From contig NW_024467119.1 in NCBI RefSeq assembly GCF_017591425.1, forward strand, positions 25,517,001-25,581,000: 64,000 nucleotides of DNA, written 5' to 3'. The position numbers and the translations under genes are program-made. Under the pieces are notes generated by a model that saw only the letters and a program-made list of their open reading frames with translations, did not search any database and was not told the DNA's origin. This stretch comes from Ochotona curzoniae (Eukaryota; Chordata; Mammalia; Lagomorpha; Ochotonidae). Shown piece after piece: positions 25,318-37,032 of this stretch (position 1 is the first letter of the stretch; every line of letters starts with the position of its first letter).

Positions 25318-25680
25318 AGATCCAGCATGGTAGCCAAATGGTTAAAGTCCTCGCCTTGTGAGCAGAGATCCCATATGGGCACCAGCTCTAATCCTGGTGG
25401 GTCCTGCTTCCCATCCAACTCCCTGCTTGTGGCCTGGAAGCACTAGAAGATGGCACACAGCCTTGGGACCTGCACCCACATGGGAGACCCAGAAGAAGTG
25501 TTTGGCACCTGGCTTTCGGGAGTGGGAGTGGTCTAGGAGGGAAATACTGGCACCTGGCTTCGGACTGGCTCAGGTCCAGCCATTGTGATTGCTTGGGGAG
25601 TGAATTAACGGACAGATCTTCCTCTCTGTCTCTCCTCTTCGCTGTATATCTGACTTTGTAATAAATATAAAATAAATCTT
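25318..25680 (+). mobile_element. CSINE with 33-bp foreign patch
   Basis: Otherwise standard, but at 25518-25550 it carries a G-rich segment absent from sister copies that matches the L1-like element at 36566-36598 in 29 of 33 bases. TGGCACCTGGCTT is duplicated on both sides. Confidence 0.88.
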
Positions 25681-25856
25681 AAAAAAAAACTACATATGGT
25701 AACAACAGAAACTGGAATAATTGTGTCAAACTTCTAACAACTGCTTCTAGATAAAGACATCATGGAGGGTTTTGTTCTGTTTTTATCCTTCAAAAATCTA
25801 GAATATGCGCATATTGCTTTTACAATATATTATTATTTATTCTTAAAATAACATAC

Positions 25857-26035
25857 CCTGGTAATTTTGCTTTGGGATTTGGCAAAGTATTTTCTCTGTG
25901 TTCGAGCCAAAAGTTCTTTTCCACCTGCTATGGCCAATATAATGGCATCAGCCATACGGTTGTCATGTAAACAAAGGTCAACAGCACTCTCAAAATTCCC
26001 CGTCAGCAAAGCTCGAGTAATTAGACCATCAATAT
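25857..26035 (-). CDS. SEC31A: SEC31A coding exon, residues 568-627 (alpha-solenoid)
   Basis: 179 nt, phase 1 to 0. Includes ALLTGNFESAVDLCLHDNRM and KKYF-like RKYFAKSQSKITR. First helices of the ACE1-type solenoid that forms the cage edge. Donor GTATGT. Confidence 0.95.
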
Positions 26036-26109
26036 CTGCAACCAGAATGTAACACCAAAGTTAAACAGCAACTATTAAAAACAACAAAAAGTACACATTA
26101 GCAATTCAT

Positions 26110-26136
26110 ACACACACACACACACACACACACACA
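26110..26136. repeat. (CA)n microsatellite
   Basis: Thirteen uninterrupted CA units, 75 bp outside a SEC31A exon on its upstream side. Likely polymorphic. Confidence 0.95.
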
Positions 26137-26365
26137 GAATGCAATGTGAACTACTGGTAGATAGAATGAGCTGGAATTCATACAAGAGATCTATAGAAAT
26201 ATATGGGAAATATAGAACCATAGTGTATGCGATCCCAGGCACAGATCGCATATGCTAAGTGATAGCTAAGTCTAGCTGTTGCAAAATCTCTATACCTTAA
26301 ACTCAGAGCTGCTGGCTTTCAAATTTAACAAAAGCAATAAAAAAAAGAACAAATGCTTTGCTTAC

Positions 26366-26441
26366 CCCCACTGACGGAGATATTAAATGTTCCTCCAGCT
26401 GAGGGCAGAAATTCAGACTCTTGTGTTTCCTCTTTATTACG
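26366..26441 (-). CDS. SEC31A: SEC31A coding exon, residues 543-567
   Basis: 76 nt, phase 0 to 1. Reads RNKEETQESEFLPSAGGTFN then ISVSG. The first residues differ from human HIKEEKEE, but the following half is conserved. Acceptor CCTAG, donor GTAAGC. Confidence 0.93.
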
Positions 26442-27420
26442 CTAGGAGATTAAAGGGAAAAAAAGGCAGCAATTTCATCAAAATGAAACAGTCTGCCATG
26501 ATGTGTTGGCAAAACAAAATTCGTAAATGATTATTTACCTATTGACTGGATGACACGCCAAGAGTCCTATAGAGATTCTTACATCTAAGTGTCCACTAAA
26601 TTCTCTGACTCTCCTAAGTATTAACACCATTACACAAAAATAAATTTAAGGTTATCAAGAGCATTGTTAAGCTGAATTGTATATATTTATATTGTATATG
26701 GGGATATTTATTATTGTTGCCTCCAAAGTTATGATCAAAATGGAAGACCCTTTTCTTGGATTCCTCAACCATGAGAAGATTTTAAGTCACACTATTTAAG
26801 ATTTTTGAAAAGCCACTTTTACACATATTAACTCCATTTACCAGGTATGGTTATAAGGGCTATGTTTGCTTGAATTGGATTATAAAAAAATAATCTGTAA
26901 AACAGATGATTAATGTAATAACATAACTTACAGTATTCATAAACTCAAATTCAATTATATAGGCTACTATTCTCTAGAATTAGTCATACTTCAAACAGCA
27001 TGTTACTCTGGAAAAATATTTTTTTAATAAACAAGTTGTAAATTTCTGAAATTAGTTACAAAACTAATTAACATAAATTTAATATTTTCACTGGTTAGAA
27101 GAAATATATCGCAGCCATTTTATTGGCAAATAACTATGTGGTTTTCCATTTACTCACAAAAATTCAAAAGAAAAATCTTAGAGACCAATCTATTTATAAA
27201 GTTCTTCTAAACAGTTTCAATACAAGATAAAAGATCTAATCTTTGGTGGTTAAGGTATCTACCTATATGATTGCACATGCCTAATATTCAAGGTCGGGGG
27301 CATTTGGAATAGGATAATATCAGGGCTGAGTACAGCATTATGTCTTCTAGTACTTAATGTTGACTATTACAGAAGAATGCATGATCCTAGTATTTTTTCG
27401 CTTATTAAAAGGCAGCATTT

Positions 27421-27770
27421 GGGCCTGGTGCGATAGCGAAGCGGTTAAAGTCCTCGCCTTGAATGCACCGGGATCTCATATGGGCGCCGGTTCTAATCCC
27501 GGCAGCTCCACTTCCCATTAGCTCCCTGCTTGTGGCCTGGGAAAGCAGTGGAGGACAGCCCAAAGCCTTGGGATCCTGCACCTGTGTGGGAGATGCAGAA
27601 ATAAGTTCCTGGCTCCTGGCTTTGGATCAGTGCAGCACCAGCCAGTTGTTGCAGTCACTTGGGGAGTAAATCATCAGATGGAAGATCTTCCTCTCTGTCT
27701 CTCCTCCTCTCTGTACATCTGCCTTTCCAATAAAAAAAAAAAAAAAAAAAAACTTTCAACAAAATAAAAT
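27421..27770 (+). mobile_element. young CSINE with intact duplication
   Basis: Clean head, long poly(A). 14-bp duplication AAAAGGCAGCATTT at 27407-27420 and 27771-27784. Confidence 0.94.
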
Positions 27771-27848
27771 AAAAGGCAGCATTTGAGCTTAAAAACTCAA
27801 AAATGAAAGAAAGAATCTAAGTTATTCACATTAAGAAATAAATCAGAC

Positions 27849-28152
27849 AGCCAGTGCCGGGGTATAGTATGCTGAGCTTCAGCCTGCTGCACTGGCATCC
27901 CATATAGACTTGGTTCAACCTAGGTTACTCCACTTCCACTCCAACTCTCTGCTTGTGGCCTGGGAAAGCATCAGAAGATGGCCCAAGTCCTTGGGCCCCT
28001 GAAATGATGTGGGAGACCAGGAAGAAGTTCCTGGCTCCTGGTTTCAGACTGATCCAGCTCTGGCCCTTGTGGCCATTTGGAGAGTAAACCAGCAGATAGA
28101 AGCTCTGTCTCTTTCCTTCCCTCTCTGTAACTCTGCCTTTCACTTAAAAATC
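27849..28152 (+). mobile_element. CSINE-type SINE
   Basis: Body CTTGTGGCCTGGGAAAGCAT, tail from CTGCCTTTCACTTAAAAATC. Confidence 0.85.
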
Positions 28153-28716
28153 AAACAAAAGGGAATAAATCAGAGATACTTATCAAAGATATTCATTAAA
28201 GAATTTACAAAAAGTATTTTTAAAATTCATTAGCTTTCAAACTTGCTTTCTAAAAACAATTATTAAATCTGTATTTACGGAGTTATAAAAAACAAATGTA
28301 GCTAAAAAAATAAAATTTATTATGTATTAAGTACCTGCGATGTGTACATTAACTTTGATAGCAAATAGTATCACTAAGGGGAAGGGGAAAAAGAATGTTT
28401 ACCTACCTAAACACCATTCTTTATTCCTTTTATTTATTTTTTTTTTCATTTGTTTTTTGAGAGAAGAGCTTTATTTTCAGTACTTCCAAGTGGTAAAAGT
28501 CTAGATATCATTTTCTCTTCCCTCCAAATTAACCTACCAGCCAATTTCTAAAACCACAACAAACAATTCCAGCAGACATGGATCCAGGCACAGACTACCG
28601 GCAATGAAACTAGACTCACTTCTTAAGGTACTTGTGAACAAACTGCAAAAGTGTTTTTCTTAGATTGAAAACTGCTGTTTTTTAACCTTGAAATTGCCTA
28701 CTTTAAAAGCAGACTT

Positions 28717-29028
28717 GGGAGGAGTGGGGAGGATCCGGCGCTATTGCTCAATGGCTACCTCTACTTGCAGGTGCTGGCAATCCATACAAGCACTAACTTG
28801 TGTCCCACCCAGCTCCCTGCTTGCGGCCTGGGAAAGCAGTGAAGGATGGCCCAAAGCCTTGGGAACCTGCAACTGTGTGGGAGACCTGGAAGAGGCTCCT
28901 GGCTTCAGATCACCTCAGCTCTAGCTGTTGCAGCCATTTGGGGAGTAAACCACTGGATGAAAGATCTTTCTCTGTCTCTCCTTCTCTCTGTAAACATGCC
29001 TTTCCAACAAAAATAAATCTTAAAAAAA
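28717..29028 (+). mobile_element. CSINE with 12-bp duplication
   Basis: Damaged head, good 3' part. AAAAGCAGACTT flanks it at 28705-28716 and 29029-29040. Confidence 0.88.
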
Positions 29029-29299
29029 AAAAGCAGACTTTGAAACCCCAGTTTTCTGATCATGGTCCTAGTATCACCACATAAATATAGTGGCTCTCAT
29101 TCTGGCACCTGCACAAGGAATGACTCCCAAAGTTGCTTAACATGTGATTCAAAGCAACGCAAACTTTCCAACACCCTCAATTAGCCTCAGCTAATATTCT
29201 GCATCCCTCCTCCCTGAAAACCAGTTGTATTTCATTTCACCAAAGTTGCTCTTTCTTCTTCTAACAACTGAGTCTGAATAAGACCTGGATCAGCTCCAG

Positions 29300-29571
29300 G
29301 TGATGGTGGATCCACTGCTTAAAATGCTGGGGATCCCACCCAGCTCCCTGCTTGAGGCCTGGGAAAGAAGCAGAGGATTAACCAAAGCTGTGGGCCCCTA
29401 CATCTGCATGGAAGAGTCAGATAAAGCTCCTGACTCCTGGCTCCGGACTTCGGATAGGCTCCGCTCTGGCCATTGCAGTCACCTGGGGAGTAAACCAGTA
29501 AATGGAAGATCTTTCTCTGTCTGTCCTTGTCTCTGTAAATCTGACTTTCCAATAAAAATAAAATAAATCTT
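29300..29571 (+). mobile_element. CSINE-type SINE, head deleted
   Basis: From GGATCCCACCCAGCTCCCTG on the match is good; B-box is missing. Confidence 0.83.
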
Positions 29572-29590
29572 AAAAAAAAAAAAACTATAT

Positions 29591-29818
29591 TGGGTGGGCA
29601 TTCTGCACACTGCTTAACCTGCCATTCACGATATCCACTCACAATATCACAGTGCCCGGATCAAATCCTGACTACTCTGTTTCTGATGCAACTTCCTGCT
29701 AATGAGCCTGGAAGGTAGCAGATAATTATGCAAGTAATTGGGTCCCTGCCACCTACAGGAGAGACACAGATGAAATACTCGGCTATTGATTTTGGCCTGG
29801 CCTCGTTCCAGATGTTGC
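29591..29818 (+). mobile_element. CSINE-type SINE, old, 3' truncated
   Basis: Head TGGGTGGGCATTCTGCACAC; interrupted by the next copy. Confidence 0.6.
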
Positions 29819-30054
29819 AAAGTGGGTAAGATGCTTGCATCCCATATCAGATTGCATAGGGTTGAGTCCTGATTTATCAGCAGATAGCTCAAATAGTGGA
29901 GTCCCTGTCAACACATGGGAGGTTGAACTGAATTCCGGCTCCTAGCTTTGATCTGGCCCATTCTCGCTTGGTCAATACAGGCATTTGGAGAGCAAAACGG
30001 CACTTGGAGGACTCACTCTGTCCCTGCCTGCCGCTAAAATAAGTAAATTCTTTT
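29819..30054 (+). mobile_element. CSINE-type SINE, old, 5' truncated
   Basis: CATTTGGAGAGCAAAACGGC and a TAAAATAAGTAAATTC tail. Confidence 0.6.
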
Positions 30055-30111
30055 AAAAAGCTGTATGATTCTAACCAAAGGGATGCTTAAACACTATTTT
30101 TTTAGAAGTGA

Positions 30112-30405
30112 AGGATCAGCATTGGGCCACAAACGGCTAAGATAAGCCTTTGATGCCATCTTCCCACAAGAGCGCCAATATGAGTCCAGGCTGCTCCTGG
30201 CAAACGCATCTAGTAAAGCAGCAGAAGCTGCCCCAAGTACTTGGGACCCTGCTACCCAAGCAGGAGACTCAGAAAAGGCTCCTGGCTTCCACCTAGTCCA
30301 GCCCCAGCCACTGAAACCAACTGGGGAGTGAAGCATCTGATAGATCTGTCTCTGTCTCTCCATCTTCCTTTCTTTCTGGCTTTCAAATTCATACATAAAT
30401 CTCTT
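30112..30405 (+). mobile_element. CSINE-type SINE, old
   Basis: Head AGGATCAGCATTGGGCCAC; body CAAGTACTTGGGACCCTGC. Confidence 0.75.
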
Positions 30406-31432
30406 TAAAAGTTACAGTGATGGTTAGTTTGTTAAGTTATCTATTATTCATGAGTATATTGTCAAATGGTTGTCTACTAGGCAACACACAGTTAATCTAG
30501 CTGTATAAATAAAAGTACTTGTATATGCCCCTATAAATTTCCCTAGGTACTCCTAAATTTAATTGAAACTTTTATGTCTTAAACATAGCCGGTAGTCCCA
30601 TCTTGCATTAATGCTACTAGGAGATCTACTTCTAAAAAAATTTTTTTATTATCTTCTTGTAATGATGTTTAAACTTACTAATAATGAATCATTTTTTATA
30701 ATCTAGTGAAAGATCATACAAAGCATGGCAGGCAAGATAGTTTCATATCAAGAACAAAGAAAAAGTCAGAAATGAGATGAGAATCATGAACTTGCTGATT
30801 AATTTTCAAAGACAACACAGAAAGCAAGAAAAGCAAATTACCGTGTTAGTTGTTAAGTTAAAAAAAATCTCACAAAGTTAAATGGAAAAATTTAAGGATA
30901 CAATCTTGTGTTCAAGGACTCTTTTAAGTTAGTTACAAAAATTTATCAGCTACATTAAGGATACATTGTTAATAAATGACATTTATTAACAAATACATTG
31001 TTAATAAATTTAGTTTAGTGAAAAATACTTGCTAGTCTAAACTTCAGGACTAATTCAGAGTCTATGCCATTGAGAATTTATGTGCCATAAAAAAATTATC
31101 TCTATGTGCAATGCCAAGTAGATTTCTGAATACAATCCCTTTTCAGTTTGCCATGCTATCTGACCTAAAAGTTAAATCTCAAATCAACTGTTAATTTTAA
31201 TATAGAAACAATTATATACATATATTACATCTGGAAGTCAGATGAGAGAACTGAAGAGCTCAGAGATGACATTTCCTTTGGTCTACAATCAAAATGAACA
31301 GATTTCTACCGTACGCATCTCTAAAAAGGCAACATATTCCAATTTCCTTATTTAAGAAGTAGTCAGGGAAATTTTCCATATTTCACCAGATACACAAACA
31401 TTTGTCCAATATAATGCAAAAAACATCAGTAC

Positions 31433-31510
31433 CTCTGCCAAGAGCTGCTCCTCGGCAGCAGGGCTTTCCTCCCCATCACTCTGTGCTCCTGGGCCAGAGT
31501 CTGTAAGAGC
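31433..31510 (-). CDS. SEC31A: SEC31A coding exon, residues 517-542 (acidic linker)
   Basis: 78 nt, phase 0 to 0, reading ALTDSGPGAQSDGEESPAAE then EQLLAE. The acceptor must be CAAAG at 31511-31512, because it alone keeps frame and restores the ALxD seen in human. A better-looking CTTACAG acceptor 10 nt inside the exon would shift the frame. Human reads ALKDSDQVAQ, so this linker is fast-evolving. Confidence 0.9.
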
Positions 31511-31896
31511 CTTTGGTACACGAAACAGTCCCAGAGCAGGAGGAAGAACGGAGCAGGAAACGAGGATTAGTCATGAGGAAGACAAAGACCCAATCAAACA
31601 CCATTCAGAGCCATTTAATTTAAGAAACACCATTAGAGGAAAAGCAAGGGTCCCCCAGCCACAAAAAGATTTTCATCCCAAGTATCGGAGCAGTTGTTGG
31701 CTCTGCCATTTCTCTTTTACCAAATTCAAACATGCCAAGAGAAAGGAATGCTGTGTGTCAGCTAAACTGATGCTATTTTATGACGAGAGCCAGAATTAGC
31801 ATTTATTTTTCAAATCCGAAGCGTAAAACAAATTTCTTAAGAATTAATTCCCTTTTTGTCATTATGCCCTAACCAAAACTTTAAAGGCCTTCTTAC

Positions 31897-31935
31897 CACA
31901 TCAGTTCCATCCACTTTGTTCAAGGCCAAAGCAAT
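31897..31935 (-). CDS. SEC31A: SEC31A micro-exon, residues 504-516
   Basis: 39 nt, 13 codons IALALNKVDGTDV, phase 0 to 0. Acceptor follows eight T then CAG; donor GTAAGA. Human reads GANV where this reads GTDV. Confidence 0.93.
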
Positions 31936-32301
31936 CTGAAAAAAAATAACAACTCGCCTACTAAACAAAATTCTACTTTGGGGTATACAGAAAATGTTCA
32001 CATGTTATTCCATTCCCAAGAGCAATAATCCACAAATCTTAGCAGGTACAGTATGTTTAAACAAAGAAAAAAAAAAAGCTGTGCAGAACTGGCTTTAAAA
32101 TCTTCTACTTTCCTTCACAGAGAAATTTGCAAATCAGATGTCATCCTGCTCTGCAGTTCAATGACAAAACCAACTTGAAAAGGAACATGCTTGCTTCGAC
32201 TTGGCTTTAAAAAAATTAATTCTTAAAAATATTTCTTCAGATACTCACTATGAAAAAGAACTGCTATTACAAGTATTTTGAGAATCAGATTCTAGCTCCT
32301 C

Positions 32302-32323
32302 TTTTTTTTTTTTTTTTTTTTTT
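32302..32323. repeat. poly(T) run, 22 nt
   Basis: Could be the tail of a minus-strand retro-insertion, but the sequence after it (to ~32800) was not recognised. Confidence 0.6.
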
Positions 32324-33130
32324 GCTATCAGGCATGCAGCAAAACTTTCGTATTAATCTTTGGCAAACCTAAAAAAATTATAGCATCATGAGGTTTAGGC
32401 TAATGGAAGAGTTAAATATAAAAACTCTAAGAATGAGTAAGGATACACAGCCACTAAATAGTGGGGCTGTGATGGGATCCTTGGCCAGACATCAAAGGGA
32501 CACTGACCAGCTCCTAGAATGGACCCTACCCAACCTGTGATGCACGGATGCTAGATTTCAATCATTTCCAAACAATCACCAACGCTAACACAAATTACAC
32601 AGAAAGAGAATATAAAATACTATCTTCAAGCTTGCGAAGTCAGGGTGCTTTTACTATTACTGATGTTAGTGGCAAAACAGTGTATAAGTTCCCGAAGGAC
32701 AACATAAAATTGCAGCGTGACTCCCTCTTTTCAGGTGGCAATCTTTCCATTATTGAAAATGTGGAGACCCTAAGGTGACCTTTCATACTTTCCTTTACCC
32801 CTCAAGGTCACTGGTTACACACTGCATTAAAATGTCAGAGTTATTTCCAGAGTCTGAGGTTCCTAAGTGACTTAACATTCAAGGCCCAATTATCCGTAAC
32901 AATTAAGTTTGAACTGAATTGCTTCTGGCAGCTTCTAAATACAAGTATAACTTAAAGTTCTGAATGTTAACAACCTGTATTTGCCACTTCTGTAACCAAG
33001 CACAAATTCTTATTAGATGCTTATTAATTGGCTTGAGATAATCTATGTAGAGCTTTATAAGAAAAAAAAAGTCTGCCAACTAAATATTTTACTTGTATAA
33101 GTACAGTGATTCAACCTTCCCAGACTTCAC

Positions 33131-33205
33131 CTTCTTTCTCAAATCTTCCTTTCTGTATCCCAGAAGTTCAAGATATTTTCCACGAGAATCATCCTCAAAG
33201 TTCAC
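33131..33205 (-). CDS. SEC31A: SEC31A coding exon, residues 479-503
   Basis: 75 nt, phase 0 to 0, reading VNFEDDSRGKYLELLGYRKE then DLRKK. Human has DLGKK at the end. Long pyrimidine tract before the acceptor; donor GTGAAG. Confidence 0.95.
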
Positions 33206-33555
33206 CTTTAAAAAAAAAAGATACAATCTTAAAGGCCTATTTTAAAATACTTGCTTTTATAACAACTGACAAGAATTCAAGATTTATTTAAAAAGTTTAA
33301 GGCCCACTATATCATCCTAAAGATTCACTACTAGAAAGAACTCAAACAACAATTTTTTAAAATCTGCTATTTTAAAAATAATTAGTATTAGCAACAATCA
33401 TTGTTAAATACAACTCATTTTGAATTTTAATTTTTGCAAAGACAATCTCACATCCAGTTATAAGAATGCAAAGTTCACACTATATGAAACAGTCTATCCC
33501 AAAACTCTTCCCCCAAACTAATACATAAATATAAAATATAAAAATACAATCTATA

Positions 33556-33870
33556 GGCATGGTGGCGTGGCCTAGCGGCTGAAGTACTCGCCTTCCACAC
33601 ACTGGATCCCATATGGACACCAGTTCTAGTCCCGGCAGTTCCACTTCCCATTCAGCTCCCTGCCTGTGGCCTGGGAAAGCAGTTGAGGACGGCCAAAAAG
33701 TTTGGGACCCTGCACCTGTGTGGGAGACCCGGAAGAGTCTCCTGGCTTTGGATCAGCACAGCATCGGCCGTTGTGCTCACTTGGGGAGTGAATCATCGGA
33801 CGGAGGATCTTCCTTTCTGTCTCTCCTCCTCTGTGTATATCTGACTTTCCAATAAATAAATAAATCTTTA
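33556..33870 (+). mobile_element. young CSINE
   Basis: Well-preserved from GTGGCGTGGCCTAGCGG to AATAAATAAATAAATC. Confidence 0.92.
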
Positions 33871-33969
33871 GAAAAAAAATGCAATCTACAATATTTTCCC
33901 ATTGTCCTTAACTGGATCTAGTAAAGACATTTAAATGGTCCATACTGGGTTAATCTCTCTGTTTATAAA

Positions 33970-34239
33970 ACGATTGGCAGAGCAGTTAACATGCTGTTCG
34001 GGATGCCAGCATCCCATTTTAGAGTGTGTAGGTTGGAGTCCTTGCTCCACTTCTGATTCTAGCTTACTATTACTGCACATCTTGGGAGTCAGGAATAACT
34101 GAATCTGCCTCCACATGGAAAACCTGAATTAAGTTTGAGATTTCAGTTTGGCCTCGCCCAGTCTATTGAGGACATTTGTGGAATAAACCATTAGATGCAT
34201 GGCTGGTCTCTGTCTGCTTTTCAAATAAAAAAACAAATT
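33970..34239 (+). mobile_element. CSINE-type SINE, old
   Basis: GATGCCAGCATCCCATTTTA head, CAAATAAAAAAACAAATT tail. Confidence 0.7.
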
Positions 34240-34424
34240 AAAAATAAAATATTTTAAAATTATTTTATATCAGGCCATTCAAAGTAGAGAAGGAAAAAAC
34301 TCCAGCTATAAGACAGATTATTTGCATTTTAAACTTCATGAATTCAGGCAATCATACTTTTCCAACTGCTTCTTAAATTAAAAGGCAGATAGAGTATAAG
34401 GAGAAAAGTTTAAATATGCAGACA

Positions 34425-35150
34425 GGTTCCGGGGGCCACTTCCTTCGGGGTGAGTAGACCGAGGGGGAGGCCTCCGGGGCTGGGCAGGCCCGGCACCCAC
34501 CCGCCGCCCTCATGGGGCAGTGAATGGGATTTGGGAGGGGGGCGACCTTGGGCCTGGGTTATTTAAACCTCCAGCTGCCTCCTGGCAGCTGGTGGGTCTC
34601 AGGACGGGGCGTCTCATGCCTGGATCCCGGACAGCCGCCATGTGCTGAGCTGTCCCCGGGCCTGCTGGTTCCAGGGGCCGCTTCCTTCGGGGTGAGTAGA
34701 CCGAGGGGGAGGCCTCCGGGGCTGGGCAGGCCCGGCACCCACCCGCCGCCCTCATGGGGCAGTGAATGGGATTTGGGAGGGGGGCGACCTTGGGCCTGGG
34801 TTATTTAAACCTCCAGCTGCCTCCTGGCAGCTGGTGGGTCTCAGGACGGGGCGTCTCATGCCTGGATCCCGGACAGCCGCCATGTGCTGAGCTGTCCCCG
34901 GGCCTGCTGGTTCCAGGGGCCGCTTCCTTCGGGGTGAGTAGACCGAGGGGGAGGCCTCCGGGGCTGGGCAGGCCCGGCACCCACCCGCCGCCCTCATGGG
35001 GCAGTGAATGGGATTTGGGAGGGGGGCGACCTTGGGCCTGGGTTATTTAAACCTCCAGCTGCCTCCTGGCAGCTGGTGGGTCTCAGGACGGGGCGTCTCA
35101 TGCCTGGATCCCGGACAGCCGCCATGTGCTGAGCTGTCCCCGGGCCTGCT
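34425..35150 (+). repeat. three 242-bp GC-rich tandem monomers
   Basis: Units start at 34425, 34667 and 34909. Units 2 and 3 look identical; unit 1 differs only within its first ~20 bases (GGGGGCCACTT against AGGGGCCGCTT). Each has a TATA-like TATTTAAA and a GC-rich, CpG-containing flank, as expected of promoter monomers. Confidence 0.93.
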
Positions 35151-37032
35151 GGCTGCCCGGCCGGGGAGCTCTGGGGATTTGGTTCTTTGAGTTGCTGCTT
35201 AATTCCCTCCAGTTTGAACCCATTGTGCTTCTTGGACCTGAAACAGGCAGTAACTCTTCCTTAGCAAAACTTTCAATCACTAATAATTCTGAGTACCAAA
35301 TACCAGTCATGCAGAAGCTAGGGCTTGGGGCCTGTCCTGCAAAAGTAGCTCCAACAGTTGGCCAATGTGTCAACTGGTAATGGAACAGAGTAGATTAGGC
35401 ACGACTGAACAAACCTTAGCCCACAAGTAAAACTAGAAACCAGGAGGGCACAGAGGTCTTGCCGAGCTAGGTTCTTGTACCTGCTGGTCTGTGGGAGCCA
35501 GGGACGCTAAGCCACAGTGTCTAAGGCAGAGGTCGGGACAGGTGAGGAGCTGTGCCAAGCTGAGTCAGAGCATCCATTGGCAGGCAAGTGGTCTATGGCT
35601 GGGAACAGACCTGGTTGGGGAGCAAAGGGGACAACCCTAGCTGGGCTGAGGTTCCCACCAAGAGGCACATGGCCTGGAAGGGGAGCTGCGTTCTGATCTG
35701 GAAACAGCTGTAGTCTCCCTTGGCACAAGTGTGGACTGGGATTGGGTGCACCGAACCGGGCCGGACCCCGACTCCCCCTGGTGTTCTGGAGGACCAGGGC
35801 AGATGTGGGATGGACCAGGCAGGGTCTCAAACCCCTACTGAGCCATGTGTGAGCCATATGTGGGTATAGACAAACCATGGCTGGGCTGGAACATCCAACA
35901 GCAAGAACCAGATTGGGTGGAAGGCCAGACAGGAAAAGCCACAGTTCCTGTTATTACAGGAGGTGGACTGAGTAGGGTTGGCTCATGGACCCACTGGTAA
36001 GCGTGAAACCTGGCATTGGGAGAGGTTCTGATGGAGGAGCCTGGGCAACTCCTCTGGCAGGACACAGACCTGGCAGGTAAACGCAAGAAACATGATAGGA
36101 AACAGCCCAGAAAAGGCCATGGAAAGCTACCCACTGGCATACAATTGGCTGATGTGGGGGCAAGACCAGGCTGAATCTGTCCACATTATCCACTGGCAAA
36201 TCCAGGCACCAGTGTGGGTCGACCTAGGGTTGGTCGCAACAAAGACTAGTGCACATTATGGAATGCCGAGGTGAGGTTGCCTGTACCGGAAGGGACCGCA
36301 GCGCCCTACCAGCCTGAGAACAAGAAAGGAAGTGGGCAGAGCCGGCAGGGGAATAAAGGAGGGTTTCTTTGCAGGACAGCTACTTCCGCAGGAGAGCATG
36401 GGCTGGGATGGGGGCAGACCAGACTAGGCAGAGCTACCACACCTGTGCGCCTCATGTGGACTAGATCAGGGAAAAGCCAGGCTGGGCGGATTATTCCTAC
36501 TGGTGCAAGCAAAATTAAAGTGGGCAAGGGTTGTTTGGGCTTAGACGCAGCATCAACTGGAATCTGGGAGTGGGAGAGGCCTGGGAGGGAAATAGTGGGC
36601 TCATCCCTCTTGGGTTACCACTTTCACAGGACATAAAACTAAGATAACTAAGATAGCGGCTGGGGTGGAATGGGGTGTGGGACAGACTGGATTACTGCTA
36701 CACTTACTGGCAAACCAGGGTAGGGAGTGGGCCTGGTGGGGGTTATTGTGGGTCGCTCCAACCTAGGCTGCAGCTCCCGCTGGTTTATGTGAGGGCCAAG
36801 TATGTGCTGGGCAGAACCAGGCTGGACTGCAACACCCATTGGTTCCAGTGGAAGTCGGGAGTGAAAACAGAACCAACCCAGCAACTGCAACCACCAGCTG
36901 ATTGGAGCGATGGACGGTGCCAGGCCCTGTACTTGTTAGCACATACAAGAAGTTTCTTTGGAGATCTTCCTAATCTAAATGCTCGACTCAGAACCCTAAC
37001 GAAGAAAAGAGAGAAGACAGAACAGGTCAACC
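35151..37032 (+). repeat. body of L1-like element with degenerate short repeats
   Basis: Contains recurring blocks with a core like CCACTGGCA or CCATTGGCA followed by A/G-rich sequence and GGGCTGG or GGGGGCAGACCAG motifs, seen near 35572, 35988, 36129, 36191, 36501, 36703, 36775 and 36835. This suggests an old tandem array inside the leader of the element. Confidence 0.6.

Larger units (their letters stand above)
30406..33130. other. SINE-free intronic stretch around three small exons
   Basis: About 2.7 kb without any SINE, unusual for this window, holding the 78-nt and 39-nt exons. Otherwise AT-rich and unrecognised. Confidence 0.5.

Noticed and set aside
31897..31935. Apparent 10-nt deletion giving a frameshift between two SEC31A exons
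   Set aside because: Moving the next acceptor to 31511-31512 restores ALTD and the frame, so no deletion is needed.
34524..35050. Repeated 94- and 81-codon ORFs in the GC-rich monomers
   Set aside because: They are open only because the unit is GC-rich and 242 is not a multiple of 3; both strands are open at once, and no domain is visible.
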